Below, one piece after another: positions 54,923-63,195 of a DNA stretch of 64,000 bases. The DNA comes from Alphaproteobacteria bacterium (GTDB lineage: Bacteria; Pseudomonadota; Alphaproteobacteria; RS24): NCBI GenBank assembly GCA_029248825.1, contig JAQWIP010000102.1, positions 1 through 64,000 on the forward strand, written 5' to 3'. A model generated the notes under the pieces. The model was not told where the DNA came from and ran no database searches. It was given only the letters and a program-made list of their open reading frames with translations. Position 1 is the stretch's first letter; each line of letters begins with the position of its first letter. Position numbers and translations under genes: made by a program.

Positions 54923-55372
54923 CTAAAACGGCTGCACCACCACTAAAATAACGATGAAAACCGTCAAAACAGGCGGGATTTCATTTATCATCCGATAGAA
55001 GCGCGACGAGCGCGGCAAAGTCTGGCTTAGAAATTTCTTTCGCGTCGACGCCAAAAATCCGTGATAGCCCGATAAAATAAGCACAAGGCTCAATTTCACA
55101 TGTAACCAAACCCCCGCGCTTTCAATAAATCCAGCGCGCAAAATTAAGCTCAGCCCTAAAATCCAAGCAACCACCATGGCTGGAGTCATGATGATGCGCA
55201 GCAGGTTTTTTTCCATGGTTTCAAAAATAGCAAATGGCTCGCCCGCTTCCATGGCTTCGGCGTGATATACAAATAGGCGCGGCAAATAATACATCCCCGC
55301 CATCCAAAACATCACAGCGATAATATGAAACGCTAATATCCATGGATATAAATCGGCTAATACATCACGCAT
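54923..55372 (-). CDS. hemJ: Protoporphyrinogen oxidase HemJ (UPF0093)
   Basis: The 149-residue membrane protein has four hydrophobic helices and the HemJ motifs LAFHIIAVMFWMAGMYYLPR, with the conserved His, and VKLSLVLILSGYHGF, with conserved Lys and His. HemJ oxidises protoporphyrinogen IX in bacteria that lack HemG and HemY. It lies four bases after hemE and in the same operon, matching the heme pathway. Confidence 0.92.
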   Translation of the reverse strand: MRDVLADLYPWILAFHIIAVMFWMAGMYYLPRLFVYHAEAMEAGEPFAIFETMEKNLLRIIMTPAMVVAWILGLSLILRAGFIESAGVWLHVKLSLVLILSGYHGFLASTRKKFLSQTLPRSSRFYRMINEIPPVLTVFIVILVVVQPF

Positions 55373-55376
55373 CTAT

Positions 55377-56435
55377 CTATCCTTGTCGAACCAGTTCGAT
55401 TAATTTTTGCACATTCTCCGGTGGCGTTTGCGGCACAATGCCATGACCGAGATTGAAAATATAATCGCGCCCTGCAAAATCATTTTTAATGTCTGCCACG
55501 GCTTGCTCTAGAGCCGCGCCACCCGCTACCAAAGTTAAAGGGTCGAGATTGCCTTGCAAGACGATGTTTTCTGGCACGTTTTGCACCATCGCTTTTCTAT
55601 CGGCGCTTGTGTCTAGCCCCAAAACTTGCACGCCTGTGCGCGCCACATAGTCAGCCATGTCGCAGCTGGCAGCGCGGGGAAACCCAATGATGGGAACGCC
55701 GACACCGCGCGCGCGCAAACCTTCCACAATGGCCGCCACGGGTTCCACGCACCACATATCAAACGCCTCGCCGTGCAAAGACGCCGCCCAACTTTCAAAT
55801 AATTGCAATACTTCGGCACCCGCCTCGACTTGTGCCGCCAAATAATCAATCGTCGCCGCCACAATAATATCCATCAGACCTTGAAAGGCTTGCGGATCGC
55901 TTTGCGCCAGGGCGCGCGCAGGCGCTTGGTCGGGCGTGCCGCGCCCCGCCACCATATAGGTCGCTACCGTCCAAGGCGCACCAGCAAACCCGATGAGTGT
56001 GGTTTCCTTGGGCAAAGAATGAGACAAGCGAGACACGGTTTCAATAATCGGCTCTAAATGCTCGCTCACGTTATCCAGCGATAAGCTTTGCGCCGACACC
56101 ACCGGATCCAAACGCGGGCCCTCTCCGGTTTCAAACCAGACTTTCTGGCCGAGGGCATCGGGGATAAGTAAAATATCGGCAAATAAAATCGCTGCATCAA
56201 AACCATATCGTCGAATGGGCTGCAAGGTCACTTCTTCGGCGAAGACTGGATTATAGCAAAGGTCTAAAAACCCGCCGGCGGTTTCGCGAAGCGCGCGATA
56301 TTCAGGCAAATACCGGCCCGCTTGGCGCATCAGCCAAATCGGTGGCACTGGTTGACTATCGGTTGGCTTTGTCTTGCTTGTCCCATCTTTGGCGGCTGCG
56401 CCAGAGAGGGTTTTTAAAAATAGTTTCATACTCAT
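55377..56435 (-). CDS. hemE: Uroporphyrinogen decarboxylase
   Basis: HemE removes four carboxyl groups from uroporphyrinogen III. The 352-residue TIM barrel has the substrate-binding PPIWLMRQAGRYLPEYRALR, IGFAGAPWTVATYMVAG, and the late FNLGHGIVPQTPPENVQKLI. Upstream AAGGTG is close to the ATG at 56435. An in-frame ATG at 56429 has better spacing. It bounds the candidate oriC on its left side, as hemE does in Caulobacter. Confidence 0.95.
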   Translation of the reverse strand: MSMKLFLKTLSGAAAKDGTSKTKPTDSQPVPPIWLMRQAGRYLPEYRALRETAGGFLDLCYNPVFAEEVTLQPIRRYGFDAAILFADILLIPDALGQKVWFETGEGPRLDPVVSAQSLSLDNVSEHLEPIIETVSRLSHSLPKETTLIGFAGAPWTVATYMVAGRGTPDQAPARALAQSDPQAFQGLMDIIVAATIDYLAAQVEAGAEVLQLFESWAASLHGEAFDMWCVEPVAAIVEGLRARGVGVPIIGFPRAASCDMADYVARTGVQVLGLDTSADRKAMVQNVPENIVLQGNLDPLTLVAGGAALEQAVADIKNDFAGRDYIFNLGHGIVPQTPPENVQKLIELVRQG

Positions 56436-56637
56436 GCCACCTTCTTAACTTCCTTTTTTTATTAATACACTAAAGATGTAGTTGTAGTAGTGTCGCAGGG
56501 AAGCTGTGGATTACTTATTTCGCGCCAATCCATAAACAAGCAAAATCAAAACGAATAGGCATGTGAACAACGGGGATAAGCTTTTCGCCCTGTGGACAGA
56601 CAATGTTTTTTGAGCGCTCGCTTGCAAAATACAGAGC

Positions 56638-56646
56638 TGTGAATAA
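56638..56646 (-). promoter_or_regulatory. DnaA box, perfect TTATTCACA
   Basis: TGTGAATAA on the plus strand is TTATTCACA on the minus strand, an exact match to TTATNCACA. It is central in the candidate oriC. Confidence 0.75.
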
Positions 56647-56718
56647 TACGGACAATGGGGATAAAGGCTCGCGCGAGGCCGCGCATAATTTATCCCCAAA
56701 ACCCCCAAACATAGAAAT

Positions 56719-56733
56719 CGATTTATTAAATCG
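56719..56733. repeat. 15-bp inverted repeat inside oriC
   Basis: CGATTTA and TAAATCG flank a single central T. It lies between the DnaA-box groups. It does not resemble a DnaA, CtrA or IHF site that I know. It could bind an origin regulator, or be chance. Confidence 0.5.
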
Positions 56734-56800
56734 CCTCAAACTCGGGGTATGAAAAATTAACAGTGGGGAGAAAATTTCTTGGCTTGCCGCGCGGTGCGAC

Positions 56801-56827
56801 TTATCCTCACTATTCACATAATCCACA
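56801..56827 (+). promoter_or_regulatory. Cluster of three adjacent DnaA-box-like sites
   Basis: TTATCCTCA, CTATTCACA and TAATCCACA follow one another almost without gap, all in the same orientation and each one base from TTATNCACA. Tandem boxes of this type suit DnaA filament formation. They lie 41 bp before the GTG start of the DUF299 gene. Confidence 0.65.
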
Positions 56828-56867
56828 ATCGGGCGTGGCGCCGAAACGAGGTAAGGAAGAAGCACTC

Positions 56868-57695
56868 GTGAAATATTTTCACCTGCATTTAATTTCCGAC
56901 AGCACGGGCGAAACCATCCAAGCGGTGGCGCGAGCGGTCTGCGCGCAATTTGTCGAAGCCCAGCCGGTTGAGCATATTTATGGTTTGGTGCGGGGCAAAA
57001 AAGCGCTTGATCGGGCTTTGGCCGAATTGGCCGAAAACCCAGGCCCCGTCATGTATTCGATTTTGGACGATGCTTTGCGCGCCAATTTGCATAGCGTGTG
57101 CGAAAAATTATCGGTGCCATGTCTTTCGGTTCTCGAGCCTTTCGTCAATCAATTGGCGCCCTATTTGAAAGTCGAAGCCAGCGGCAAGCCAGGCGGCCAA
57201 CACGCGATGGATACGGACTATTTTCGCCGCATCAATGCGCTGAATTACACCATCCAACACGATGACGGGCAAAGCCAAAGTGATTTGGACACGGCGGATA
57301 TTATTTTGACCGGCGTCAGCCGCACGTCGAAAACTCCGACATGTATTTATCTGGCCAATCGCGGTTATAAATCGGCCAATGTGCCTTTGGTGCCAGGCAT
57401 GGATCCGCCGAGCGAATTATTAGAAGCCAAAAACCCCTTGATTGTCGGCCTGTTAAACAGCCCCGAACGGTTGCGCGCCATTCGGCGCAATCGGCTTTTG
57501 TCGCTCAACGAAGAAAGCGAAACCGAATATATTGACCCCGAGTTAATTCGTGCCGAGATTGCCGATGCGCGCAGATTATTTGCCCGCCAGCGTTGGCCGG
57601 TTATCGACGTGACGCGCCGCTCGGTGGAAGAAATTGCCAGCGCGGTTTTAAACTTATATCAAGACCATGAAAAAGCCCGCGATGCTCGCCCCTAA
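56868..57695 (+). CDS. DUF299 kinase/pyrophosphorylase (PPSR/PDRP family; RP001-type)
   Basis: The 275-residue protein belongs to the family of regulatory kinase/pyrophosphorylases that switch PEP synthase or pyruvate phosphate dikinase. It has LHLISDSTGETIQAVARAV at the N terminus and the P-loop ILTGVSRTSKTPTCIYLANR. The gene next to oriC in Caulobacter and Rickettsia is of this kind. I start at GTG 56868 because AAGGAAG lies 9 bp upstream. The frame is open back to 56763 inside oriC. The target kinase is not in the window. Confidence 0.9.
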   Translation: MKYFHLHLISDSTGETIQAVARAVCAQFVEAQPVEHIYGLVRGKKALDRALAELAENPGPVMYSILDDALRANLHSVCEKLSVPCLSVLEPFVNQLAPYLKVEASGKPGGQHAMDTDYFRRINALNYTIQHDDGQSQSDLDTADIILTGVSRTSKTPTCIYLANRGYKSANVPLVPGMDPPSELLEAKNPLIVGLLNSPERLRAIRRNRLLSLNEESETEYIDPELIRAEIADARRLFARQRWPVIDVTRRSVEEIASAVLNLYQDHEKARDARP

Positions 57696-57719
57696 GCGAG
57701 GCGCGAAAATGAGGAAATC

Positions 57720-58307
57720 ATGCACTTAACCAAAACATTAACCTTGGCTTCGAAAAGCAAAATCCGCGCGCAAGTTCTAGCCGGCGCGGGCGTGGCTTTT
57801 GATGTGGCGCCATCTGGCGTCGATGAGGAGGCTTTGAAAGCCCTCCATTCCGGCGATGCTGCGGGTCTTGCGGTCGGATTGGCCGAAGCCAAAGCGCGCG
57901 CCGTGAGCGCAAACGGGCTGATTATCGGCGCCGACCAAGTTTTGCAATGCGAGGGCGTTTTATATGACAAGCCGCGCGATATGGAAGAGGCGCGCGCGAA
58001 TTTGAAAAAATTTCGAGGCCGCACGCATTATCTTATCGGCGGCGTGGTTTTGGTCGAAGACGGCAAAACACTCTGGGCGCATCATCAAAAAGTATCGCTG
58101 GCGGTGCGCGATTTTTCCGATGCGTTTCTCGATGCCTATCTCGAAGAGGCGGGCGAGACAATTTTGGCCTCCGTTGGTTGCTATCAATTGGAGGGGCTTG
58201 GCGCGCATTTATTTGACACAATCGATGGCGATTATTTCTCGACGCTTGGCCTGCCGCTCTTACCACTTTTGCAGGCCTTGCGCGAGCATGGCGGTCTGCC
58301 CCGCTAA
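57720..58307 (+). CDS. maf: Maf-like nucleotide pyrophosphatase
   Basis: The 195-residue protein has LTLASKSKIRAQVLAGAGV, LIIGADQVLQCEGVLYDKP and the C-terminal GLPLLPLLQALRE layout of Maf proteins. They hydrolyse non-canonical or dNTP/UTP nucleotides to monophosphates. Subfamily specificity is not clear from sequence. GAGGAAATC precedes the ATG. Its stop overlaps the aroE ATG (TAATG). Order DUF299-maf-aroE-coaE-dnaQ is conserved at alphaproteobacterial origins. Confidence 0.92.
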   Translation: MHLTKTLTLASKSKIRAQVLAGAGVAFDVAPSGVDEEALKALHSGDAAGLAVGLAEAKARAVSANGLIIGADQVLQCEGVLYDKPRDMEEARANLKKFRGRTHYLIGGVVLVEDGKTLWAHHQKVSLAVRDFSDAFLDAYLEEAGETILASVGCYQLEGLGAHLFDTIDGDYFSTLGLPLLPLLQALREHGGLPR

Positions 58308-59152
58308 TGGTTGGGGGGGGGCAAAAAACGGGCATTATCGGTTGGCCCGTCAGCCATTCTCGCTCGCCGCTGCTGCACAGCTATTGGATGCAAAAACACG
58401 CAATTGAGGCCAGCTATGAACGCTACCCCATTGATCCGGCGGCGGACTTTCGCCAAGCCCTTGAGGCCATGGCGCAAGATGGGTTCATTGGCGCCAATGT
58501 CACGATTCCGCATAAAGAAAATGCTTTTGCCGCCTGTGACTCGCATACGCAGCCGGCGCAAAACCTCGGTGCGGTAAACACGATTGTCATGCGCGATGGC
58601 CGCTTGCTCGGTGCCAATACGGATGGCGACGGATTTATTGCCAGTCTGGAAGCGGGCGCGCCAAACCAAGATTGGCGCCAACGACCAGCGCTTGTTTTAG
58701 GTGCGGGCGGCGCGGCGCGGGCTATTTTAGTGGCGCTGGAAACGGCGGGGCTAAGCGATATTCGTCTGGTCAATCGCACACGCGCGCGCGCTGAAGCGCT
58801 GGCGCCTTTATGCGGCCAAGCCTTGTCGATTGGCGATTGGGACGCGCGCGAGGCCTTGGCACAAGAGTGCGGTCTTTTGGTCAATACCACCAGTCTGGGC
58901 ATGCATGGCGCACCAAGGTTGGATATGGGGCTGGAAACCCTTGGCGAAAAAGCCGTGGTGACCGATATTGTTTACACGCCGCTGGAAACAGATTTATTGG
59001 CGCGCGCGCGCGCCTCGGGTTTGGTGGCTGTCGATGGGTTGGGCATGTTGATGCATCAGGCGGCGCTTTCGTTTGAAATGTGGTTCGGGGTGCGCCCGCA
59101 AGTCGATGTGGCTTTGCGCGCGCTTTTGGTCGAGGATTTAGGGTCGCTTTAG
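58307..59152 (+). CDS. aroE: Shikimate dehydrogenase (NADP+)
   Basis: AroE reduces 3-dehydroshikimate to shikimate in aromatic amino-acid synthesis. The 281-residue protein has GIIGWPVSHSRSPLLHSYWM, GANVTIPHKENAF with the catalytic Lys, GAVNTIV, ANTDGDGF with the catalytic Asp, and LGAGGAARAILVALE for NADP binding. It starts at ATG 58307, coupled to maf. A run of Gs (GGTTGGGGGGGGGC) lies just after the start and is a potential frameshift hotspot. Confidence 0.95.
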   Translation: MVGGGQKTGIIGWPVSHSRSPLLHSYWMQKHAIEASYERYPIDPAADFRQALEAMAQDGFIGANVTIPHKENAFAACDSHTQPAQNLGAVNTIVMRDGRLLGANTDGDGFIASLEAGAPNQDWRQRPALVLGAGGAARAILVALETAGLSDIRLVNRTRARAEALAPLCGQALSIGDWDAREALAQECGLLVNTTSLGMHGAPRLDMGLETLGEKAVVTDIVYTPLETDLLARARASGLVAVDGLGMLMHQAALSFEMWFGVRPQVDVALRALLVEDLGSL

Positions 59153-59175
59153 CCTGTTATTGGGAGGATAGGATT

Positions 59176-59832
59176 TTGTATTTAATCGGACTGACGGGCT
59201 CCATTGGCATGGGCAAAACGCAAACCGCCGCTTTGTTTGAGGCCGAGGGCGTGCCGCGCTATGACGCCGATACGGCGGTGCATGCGCTTTATCAAAAAGG
59301 CGGCGCGGCGGTGGCCCCCATCGGTGAGTTGGTGCCAGAGGCGGTGGTGGATGGCCAAGTTGACCGCGCTATTTTGGGTCAAGTGGTGTTGAAAGATGGC
59401 GCCAAATTAAAAGCGCTGGAAGCTTTGGTGCATCCGCTGGCGGGGCAATCGCAAATGCAATTTTTGGCCGAGCAGGAAAGCGCTGGCCAAGCGGCGGTGC
59501 TTTTGGACATTCCGTTATTATTTGAAACCGGCGGACAAGATTATGTCGATTGCGTGGTGGTGGTTTCCGCCCCCTTTGAGATGCAGCGCGCGCGCGTATT
59601 GGCGCGCCCCGGCATGAGCGAAGAAAGATTTATGGATATTCTGGCCAAGCAAGTGCCGGATGAAGCCAAACGCCAAGCGGCCGAGTTTATTGTGGACAGC
59701 TCGATATCGGTAGAAGACGCCCACGCCCAAGTGCGTGCTATTGTGCAGCAAATAAAGGGGCGCGAGGGCAAGGCCTATGCCGCGCGCAAGAGCCGCTTCG
59801 AAGCCCGAAATTCTGAAGCTCCAAACCCATAA
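59176..59832 (+). CDS. coaE: Dephospho-CoA kinase
   Basis: CoaE adds the final phosphate in CoA synthesis. The 218-residue P-loop kinase starts at a TTG (59176), with GGAGG about 9 bp upstream, giving LYLIGLTGSIGMGKTQTAAL. It has VPRYDADTAVHALY, LLDIPLLFETGG, and a late ARVLARPGMSEERF lid motif. The reading frame continues back to 59080 but those residues would lie inside aroE. TTG as start is less common but the P-loop needs this N terminus. Confidence 0.92.
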   Translation: MYLIGLTGSIGMGKTQTAALFEAEGVPRYDADTAVHALYQKGGAAVAPIGELVPEAVVDGQVDRAILGQVVLKDGAKLKALEALVHPLAGQSQMQFLAEQESAGQAAVLLDIPLLFETGGQDYVDCVVVVSAPFEMQRARVLARPGMSEERFMDILAKQVPDEAKRQAAEFIVDSSISVEDAHAQVRAIVQQIKGREGKAYAARKSRFEARNSEAPNP

Positions 59833-59858
59833 AGTTTAAGGTCGATAGGAAAAACCCC

Positions 59859-60557
59859 ATGCGCGAGATTGTTTTTGATACAGAGACGACAGGCCTTAGT
59901 CCTAAAAATGGCGACCGCGTGGTGGAAATCGGCTGTTTGGAATTGTTCAACCGCTTGCCCACGGGCGAGACGTTTCACGTCTATCTCAACCCCGAGCGCG
60001 ATATGCCCAGCGAGGCCGAGGCCGTGCATGGTCTGTCGGAAAGTTTTTTGGCCGACAAACCTTTGTTCGCCGAAGTGGCCGATGCGTTTCTCGCTTTCGT
60101 GGGCGATGCTGCGCTGATTGCCCATAACGCCAGTTTTGATATGCGCTTTGTCAACGCCGAGCTAACGGCGTGCGGGCGACCCGATTTAAGCGAGCATGAA
60201 GTGATTGATACTTTGGCAATGGCGCGCAAAAAATTTCCGGGCTCGCCCGCCAGCCTCGATGCGCTGTGCAAACGCTTTAACGTCGACACGTCTAACCGCG
60301 AGCTGCACGGCGCGCTGATTGATAGTGAATTATTGGCCGGGGTTTATTTGGAGCTTATGGGTGGGCGCCAAACCGGCATGATTTTTGAGAAGAAACAACA
60401 ACAAGCCCAAGCCGGAGATTTATCGCCGCGCCAGCCGAAAAAACGACGTCCCACGCCGCTGCCCGCTCGGCTCAGCCGCGAAGAGCAAGAGGCGCATATT
60501 GCGTTTCTCGAGGGTTTTCCAAGGCGCGCCGTTTGGCTAGGCGACGAAGAGGCTTAG
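59859..60557 (+). CDS. dnaQ: DNA polymerase III epsilon subunit (3'-5' exonuclease)
   Basis: DnaQ is the proofreading subunit of the replicative polymerase. The 232-residue DEDDh exonuclease has REIVFDTETTGLSPKNGD (ExoI), HNASFDMRFVNAEL (ExoII), and LHGALIDSELLAGVYLEL (ExoIII) motifs. A C-terminal tail binds alpha. Its stop overlaps the secB stop by four bases in convergent orientation. Confidence 0.95.
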   Translation: MREIVFDTETTGLSPKNGDRVVEIGCLELFNRLPTGETFHVYLNPERDMPSEAEAVHGLSESFLADKPLFAEVADAFLAFVGDAALIAHNASFDMRFVNAELTACGRPDLSEHEVIDTLAMARKKFPGSPASLDALCKRFNVDTSNRELHGALIDSELLAGVYLELMGGRQTGMIFEKKQQQAQAGDLSPRQPKKRRPTPLPARLSREEQEAHIAFLEGFPRRAVWLGDEEA

Positions 60558-61057
60558 TTTAACGTCTCGCCTGCGTCTTCCGCTTGGGAGCTTTCGCTTT
60601 GCTGATAGAGGGCCATGAAATCGATCGGGTCGAGCATGATGGGCGGATAGCCGCCGTCGCGTGTGGCATCGGCCAAGACACGGCGGGCAAAAGGAAACAA
60701 TTGCCGTGGCGCCTCGATGAGCAGCACAGGCTTTATGTCGGCTTCGGGAATATTCATCAGACGAAACACGCCGCAATATTCCAGCTCGGCGATAAATTGC
60801 AGGCTCTCTTCGCCGTCACCCTCGCTCTCGCCTGTGCCTTCCGCGGGGCTTTTGGCTTCAATGCGAAATTTAAGGCCAACCTCATAATCTGTATCGGATA
60901 ATTTGCGCGCGCCGACATTGGCGTTCACGCCAATCTCGGGGTTCTGACCGGCGGCGAAATTGGGCGCGCCTGGGTTTTCAAACGATAGGTCACGGACATA
61001 TTGAACCATAATTTGCAAGCCAGCTTGGGCTTCGGGTTTGGGGGTGGCTTCGGCCAT
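60554..61057 (-). CDS. secB: Protein-export chaperone SecB
   Basis: The 167-residue tetrameric chaperone keeps preproteins unfolded for SecA. It has QYVRDLSFENPGAPNF, the SecB opening motif, AELEYCGVFRLMNIPE and LIEAPRQLFPFARRVLADAT. Length is normal. It is convergent with dnaQ, as in other alphaproteobacteria near oriC. It lies downstream of the FxsA-type gene with 75 bp between, on the same strand. Confidence 0.93.
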   Translation of the reverse strand: MAEATPKPEAQAGLQIMVQYVRDLSFENPGAPNFAAGQNPEIGVNANVGARKLSDTDYEVGLKFRIEAKSPAEGTGESEGDGEESLQFIAELEYCGVFRLMNIPEADIKPVLLIEAPRQLFPFARRVLADATRDGGYPPIMLDPIDFMALYQQSESSQAEDAGETLN

Positions 61058-61132
61058 GGGTCTCTCCTATCGGGGTGGTTTTTCTAAGTTGATATTTGCC
61101 ACACTTTGGAAGGTGACAAAACCTATTTGTGC

Positions 61133-61609
61133 TTAGCGCTCGTCGTCCTCGACGCGAAACTCGCCCTCGATAATATCGGCGGGGGTTTGCTTGGGGTCGG
61201 CATCTGGGCTCTGCGGGTCAGAGGGTTGGCGGGCTTGAAAGCCGCGCATGAGTTGCGGCAAAACCATCGCCATAACGCTTTCCAAAACCAAAAGCCGCGT
61301 CCAGCGCAGCATCAGCCCTAGCCCCAGCGTGTCGGTAAAAAATCCGGGCAGTATTAAAAGAACGCCGCCCATAATAATCAAAACACCATGGCCAACGGCG
61401 GCCAAAGGCGCGCGGTCTTGTTTTTGCGCGGCTTGCGCTTCGGCCAAAACGCTCATGCCTTGGCTGCGCATGCGGCTCATGCCCCAAAAGGCGGTGGCAA
61501 ACATCAATAGTAAAGTCCAGCCCGCGCCAATGGCACTGCCGACCTCAATAAACAGATAGATTTCCAGCACAAGGGTAAGCAAGAGCAGTGCAAAAATTGG
61601 GCCAAACAT
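61133..61609 (-). CDS. fxsA: FxsA family membrane protein
   Basis: The 158-residue membrane protein has the FxsA opening MFGPIFALLLLTLVLEIYLF, two to four hydrophobic helices, and MGGVLLILPGFFTDTLGLGL. The family counteracts phage exclusion by F factor in E. coli, though its usual role is unknown. AAGGAG precedes ATG 61609. The open frame to 61687 is ignored. It is divergent from the Tim44-like gene. Confidence 0.87.
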   Translation of the reverse strand: MFGPIFALLLLTLVLEIYLFIEVGSAIGAGWTLLLMFATAFWGMSRMRSQGMSVLAEAQAAQKQDRAPLAAVGHGVLIIMGGVLLILPGFFTDTLGLGLMLRWTRLLVLESVMAMVLPQLMRGFQARQPSDPQSPDADPKQTPADIIEGEFRVEDDER

Positions 61610-61751
61610 AGGGTCTCCTTTGCTGCGCCAGCATAGCGCAGTTCTGATATATGGCCAGCGCTTTGCATTTGGGAAAAAAATCCCCATATTGGGTAGACGC
61701 TGGCCTATCTTGTAGATAGGTAGGAAACGCTAATTTGAAAAGAGACCCGCT

Positions 61752-62507
61752 ATGGATCCGCTTAATTTAATTCTCCTGATTGTTGTTGTTCTGGTGGGGC
61801 TGAAATTGCGCTCGGTTTTGGGGTTTCGCAATGATGACGAAAAACCCAGCTCGCGCTCTAGCGCCTATCGGCTGAACCGCGACGCCTTTGAAAACAAACT
61901 AGAGGGCAAAGAAAACAATCAGCCAGCCGCGCTTCGCGACCCCGACGATAGCTCGCAAGATGGTGGCCTGCAAGATAATGGTCTGCAAGAAGCCGCCCAA
62001 CCCCTGCAAGGCCAGCCTGTGGCCGCAAGCCTAGAGCCGGTCTCGCAAGACGACGATACGGCGGGTCGCGGATTGGCTTATTTGCGCCGCGTGCAGCCTG
62101 ACTTTGACGAGGGTAATTTTGTCGAAGGCGCGGCGCGCGCCTATGAGATGATTTTAACGGCTTTTGCCGATGGCGATATTTCCGGCGTGAAAGGCTTTTT
62201 GGGCGCCGGGGTAGCGGCCGGATTTGACGCCGCCATGGACCAGCGCCAAGCCCAAGGCCAGCAATTGATAACCCGCGTCTTGCGCCTCGACCGTCCGGTT
62301 TTGGAGGATGCGCGGTTTGAAAACGATAAAGTGCAATTGGATGTGCGGTTTCGCGCCGAGCTTATCTCTTTCACCACAGGCCTCGACGAGACCGTCGATG
62401 AGGCGGCTTTGCCGGCGCCAAATACGACTTTGGATGTATGGACTTTTGAGGGCGCGCAAGGCGTCGCCGACCCGAGCTGGGCTTTGGTCGCAACCCAAAG
62501 CGCCTAA
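61752..62507 (+). CDS. Tim44-like domain protein (TimA)
   Basis: The 251-residue protein has a single N-terminal hydrophobic helix (LNLILLIVVVLVGLKLRS), a charged Gln/Asp-rich linker, then a Tim44-like domain with FVEGAARAYEMILTAFADGD and LDVRFRAELISFTTG. In mitochondria Tim44 tethers Hsp70 to the inner-membrane import channel. The bacterial protein's role is not proven. It is 2 bp from the Smr gene. An mltA gene, often placed between them, is absent. Confidence 0.86.
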   Translation: MDPLNLILLIVVVLVGLKLRSVLGFRNDDEKPSSRSSAYRLNRDAFENKLEGKENNQPAALRDPDDSSQDGGLQDNGLQEAAQPLQGQPVAASLEPVSQDDDTAGRGLAYLRRVQPDFDEGNFVEGAARAYEMILTAFADGDISGVKGFLGAGVAAGFDAAMDQRQAQGQQLITRVLRLDRPVLEDARFENDKVQLDVRFRAELISFTTGLDETVDEAALPAPNTTLDVWTFEGAQGVADPSWALVATQSA

Positions 62508-62509
62508 TC

Positions 62510-63094
62510 ATGGCGCCCCGACCGCCTAAGGATGACGGTAAAAAGGCCTGGGATAAAGTCACCCAGCAAGCCACGCCGCTCGACCCTGAAAAACAGAACC
62601 GGCATATTGAAAAAACCACGGCGGCATCCGCCCAAAAGCCCAAGAAAGCGGCTGCCCCGTCGATTTCTGGCAAGCTTTCCTTCCGCCAGCCTTTATCTGT
62701 AAAACCGGCTCTGCAAGGGCTATCGCGGCCACCTTTGGAGGCGGATAAGCCGCCGCCATTGCCGCAGATTGAGCAAAAATCACGCCGCCGCTTGGGTCGA
62801 GGCTCGGTGGAAATCGAGGCGCGGCTGGATTTGCACGGCTATACGGCCAGCGAGGCGCAATTGGCTTTGACCCGTTTTATCGACCATTGTTTTGTTCAGC
62901 GCTTCACCTGGGTTTTGGTTATCACGGGCAAGGGCATGCGCGGCGAAGGGGTTTTGCGCAAAGGCCTGCCAGACTGGCTGTCCAAACTGCCGCTTTCCAA
63001 TCGTGTGGCGGCTTTTGATACGGCCGCTGCCGCGCATGGCGGCGAGGGGGCGTTTTATTTACGGTTGCGCAAAGCCAAAGCGGGGCGCGCGTAA
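62510..63094 (+). CDS. Smr domain protein
   Basis: The 194-residue protein has a disordered basic N terminus (about 1-90) and a C-terminal Smr domain with [20 protein letters not shown] and [20 protein letters not shown]. Smr domains of MutS2 and stand-alone types bind or nick nucleic acid. Here no MutS part is present. It is adjacent to tim44 on the same strand and upstream of hisB. Confidence 0.88.
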   Translation: MAPRPPKDDGKKAWDKVTQQATPLDPEKQNRHIEKTTAASAQKPKKAAAPSISGKLSFRQPLSVKPALQGLSRPPLEADKPPPLPQIEQKSRRRLGRGSVEIEARLDLHGYTASEAQLALTRFIDHCFVQRFTWVLVITGKGMRGEGVLRKGLPDWLSKLPLSNRVAAFDTAAAAHGGEGAFYLRLRKAKAGRA

Positions 63095-63195
63095 ATGTAA
63101 CTTTATCTGGCGCTAACGCTATTATTATCCGCCCCATTTTGCTACAAAGACCTAAGTTAAGCGATGCAGACTTTATTTTTGAAAAGGACGGCTTT

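Larger units (their letters stand above)
56436..56867. other. Candidate chromosomal replication origin oriC
   Basis: The 432-bp gap between hemE and the DUF299 (RP001-type) gene holds no gene. It carries many 9-mers within one or two mismatches of the DnaA box TTATNCACA. The perfect one is TGTGAATAA at 56638 (minus-strand TTATTCACA). One-mismatch copies are TGTGGATTA 56505, TGTGAACAA 56562, TGGGGATAA 56656, TTATCCCCA 56690, TTATCCTCA 56801, CTATTCACA 56810 and TAATCCACA 56819. An AT-rich stretch near 56448-56475 (TTTTTTTATTAATACAC) could be the unwinding element. I saw no CtrA-type TTAA-N7-TTAA site. Confidence 0.85.

Noticed and set aside
56436..56867. CtrA binding sites in oriC
   Set aside because: No TTAA-N7-TTAA was found; only isolated TTAA occurrences.
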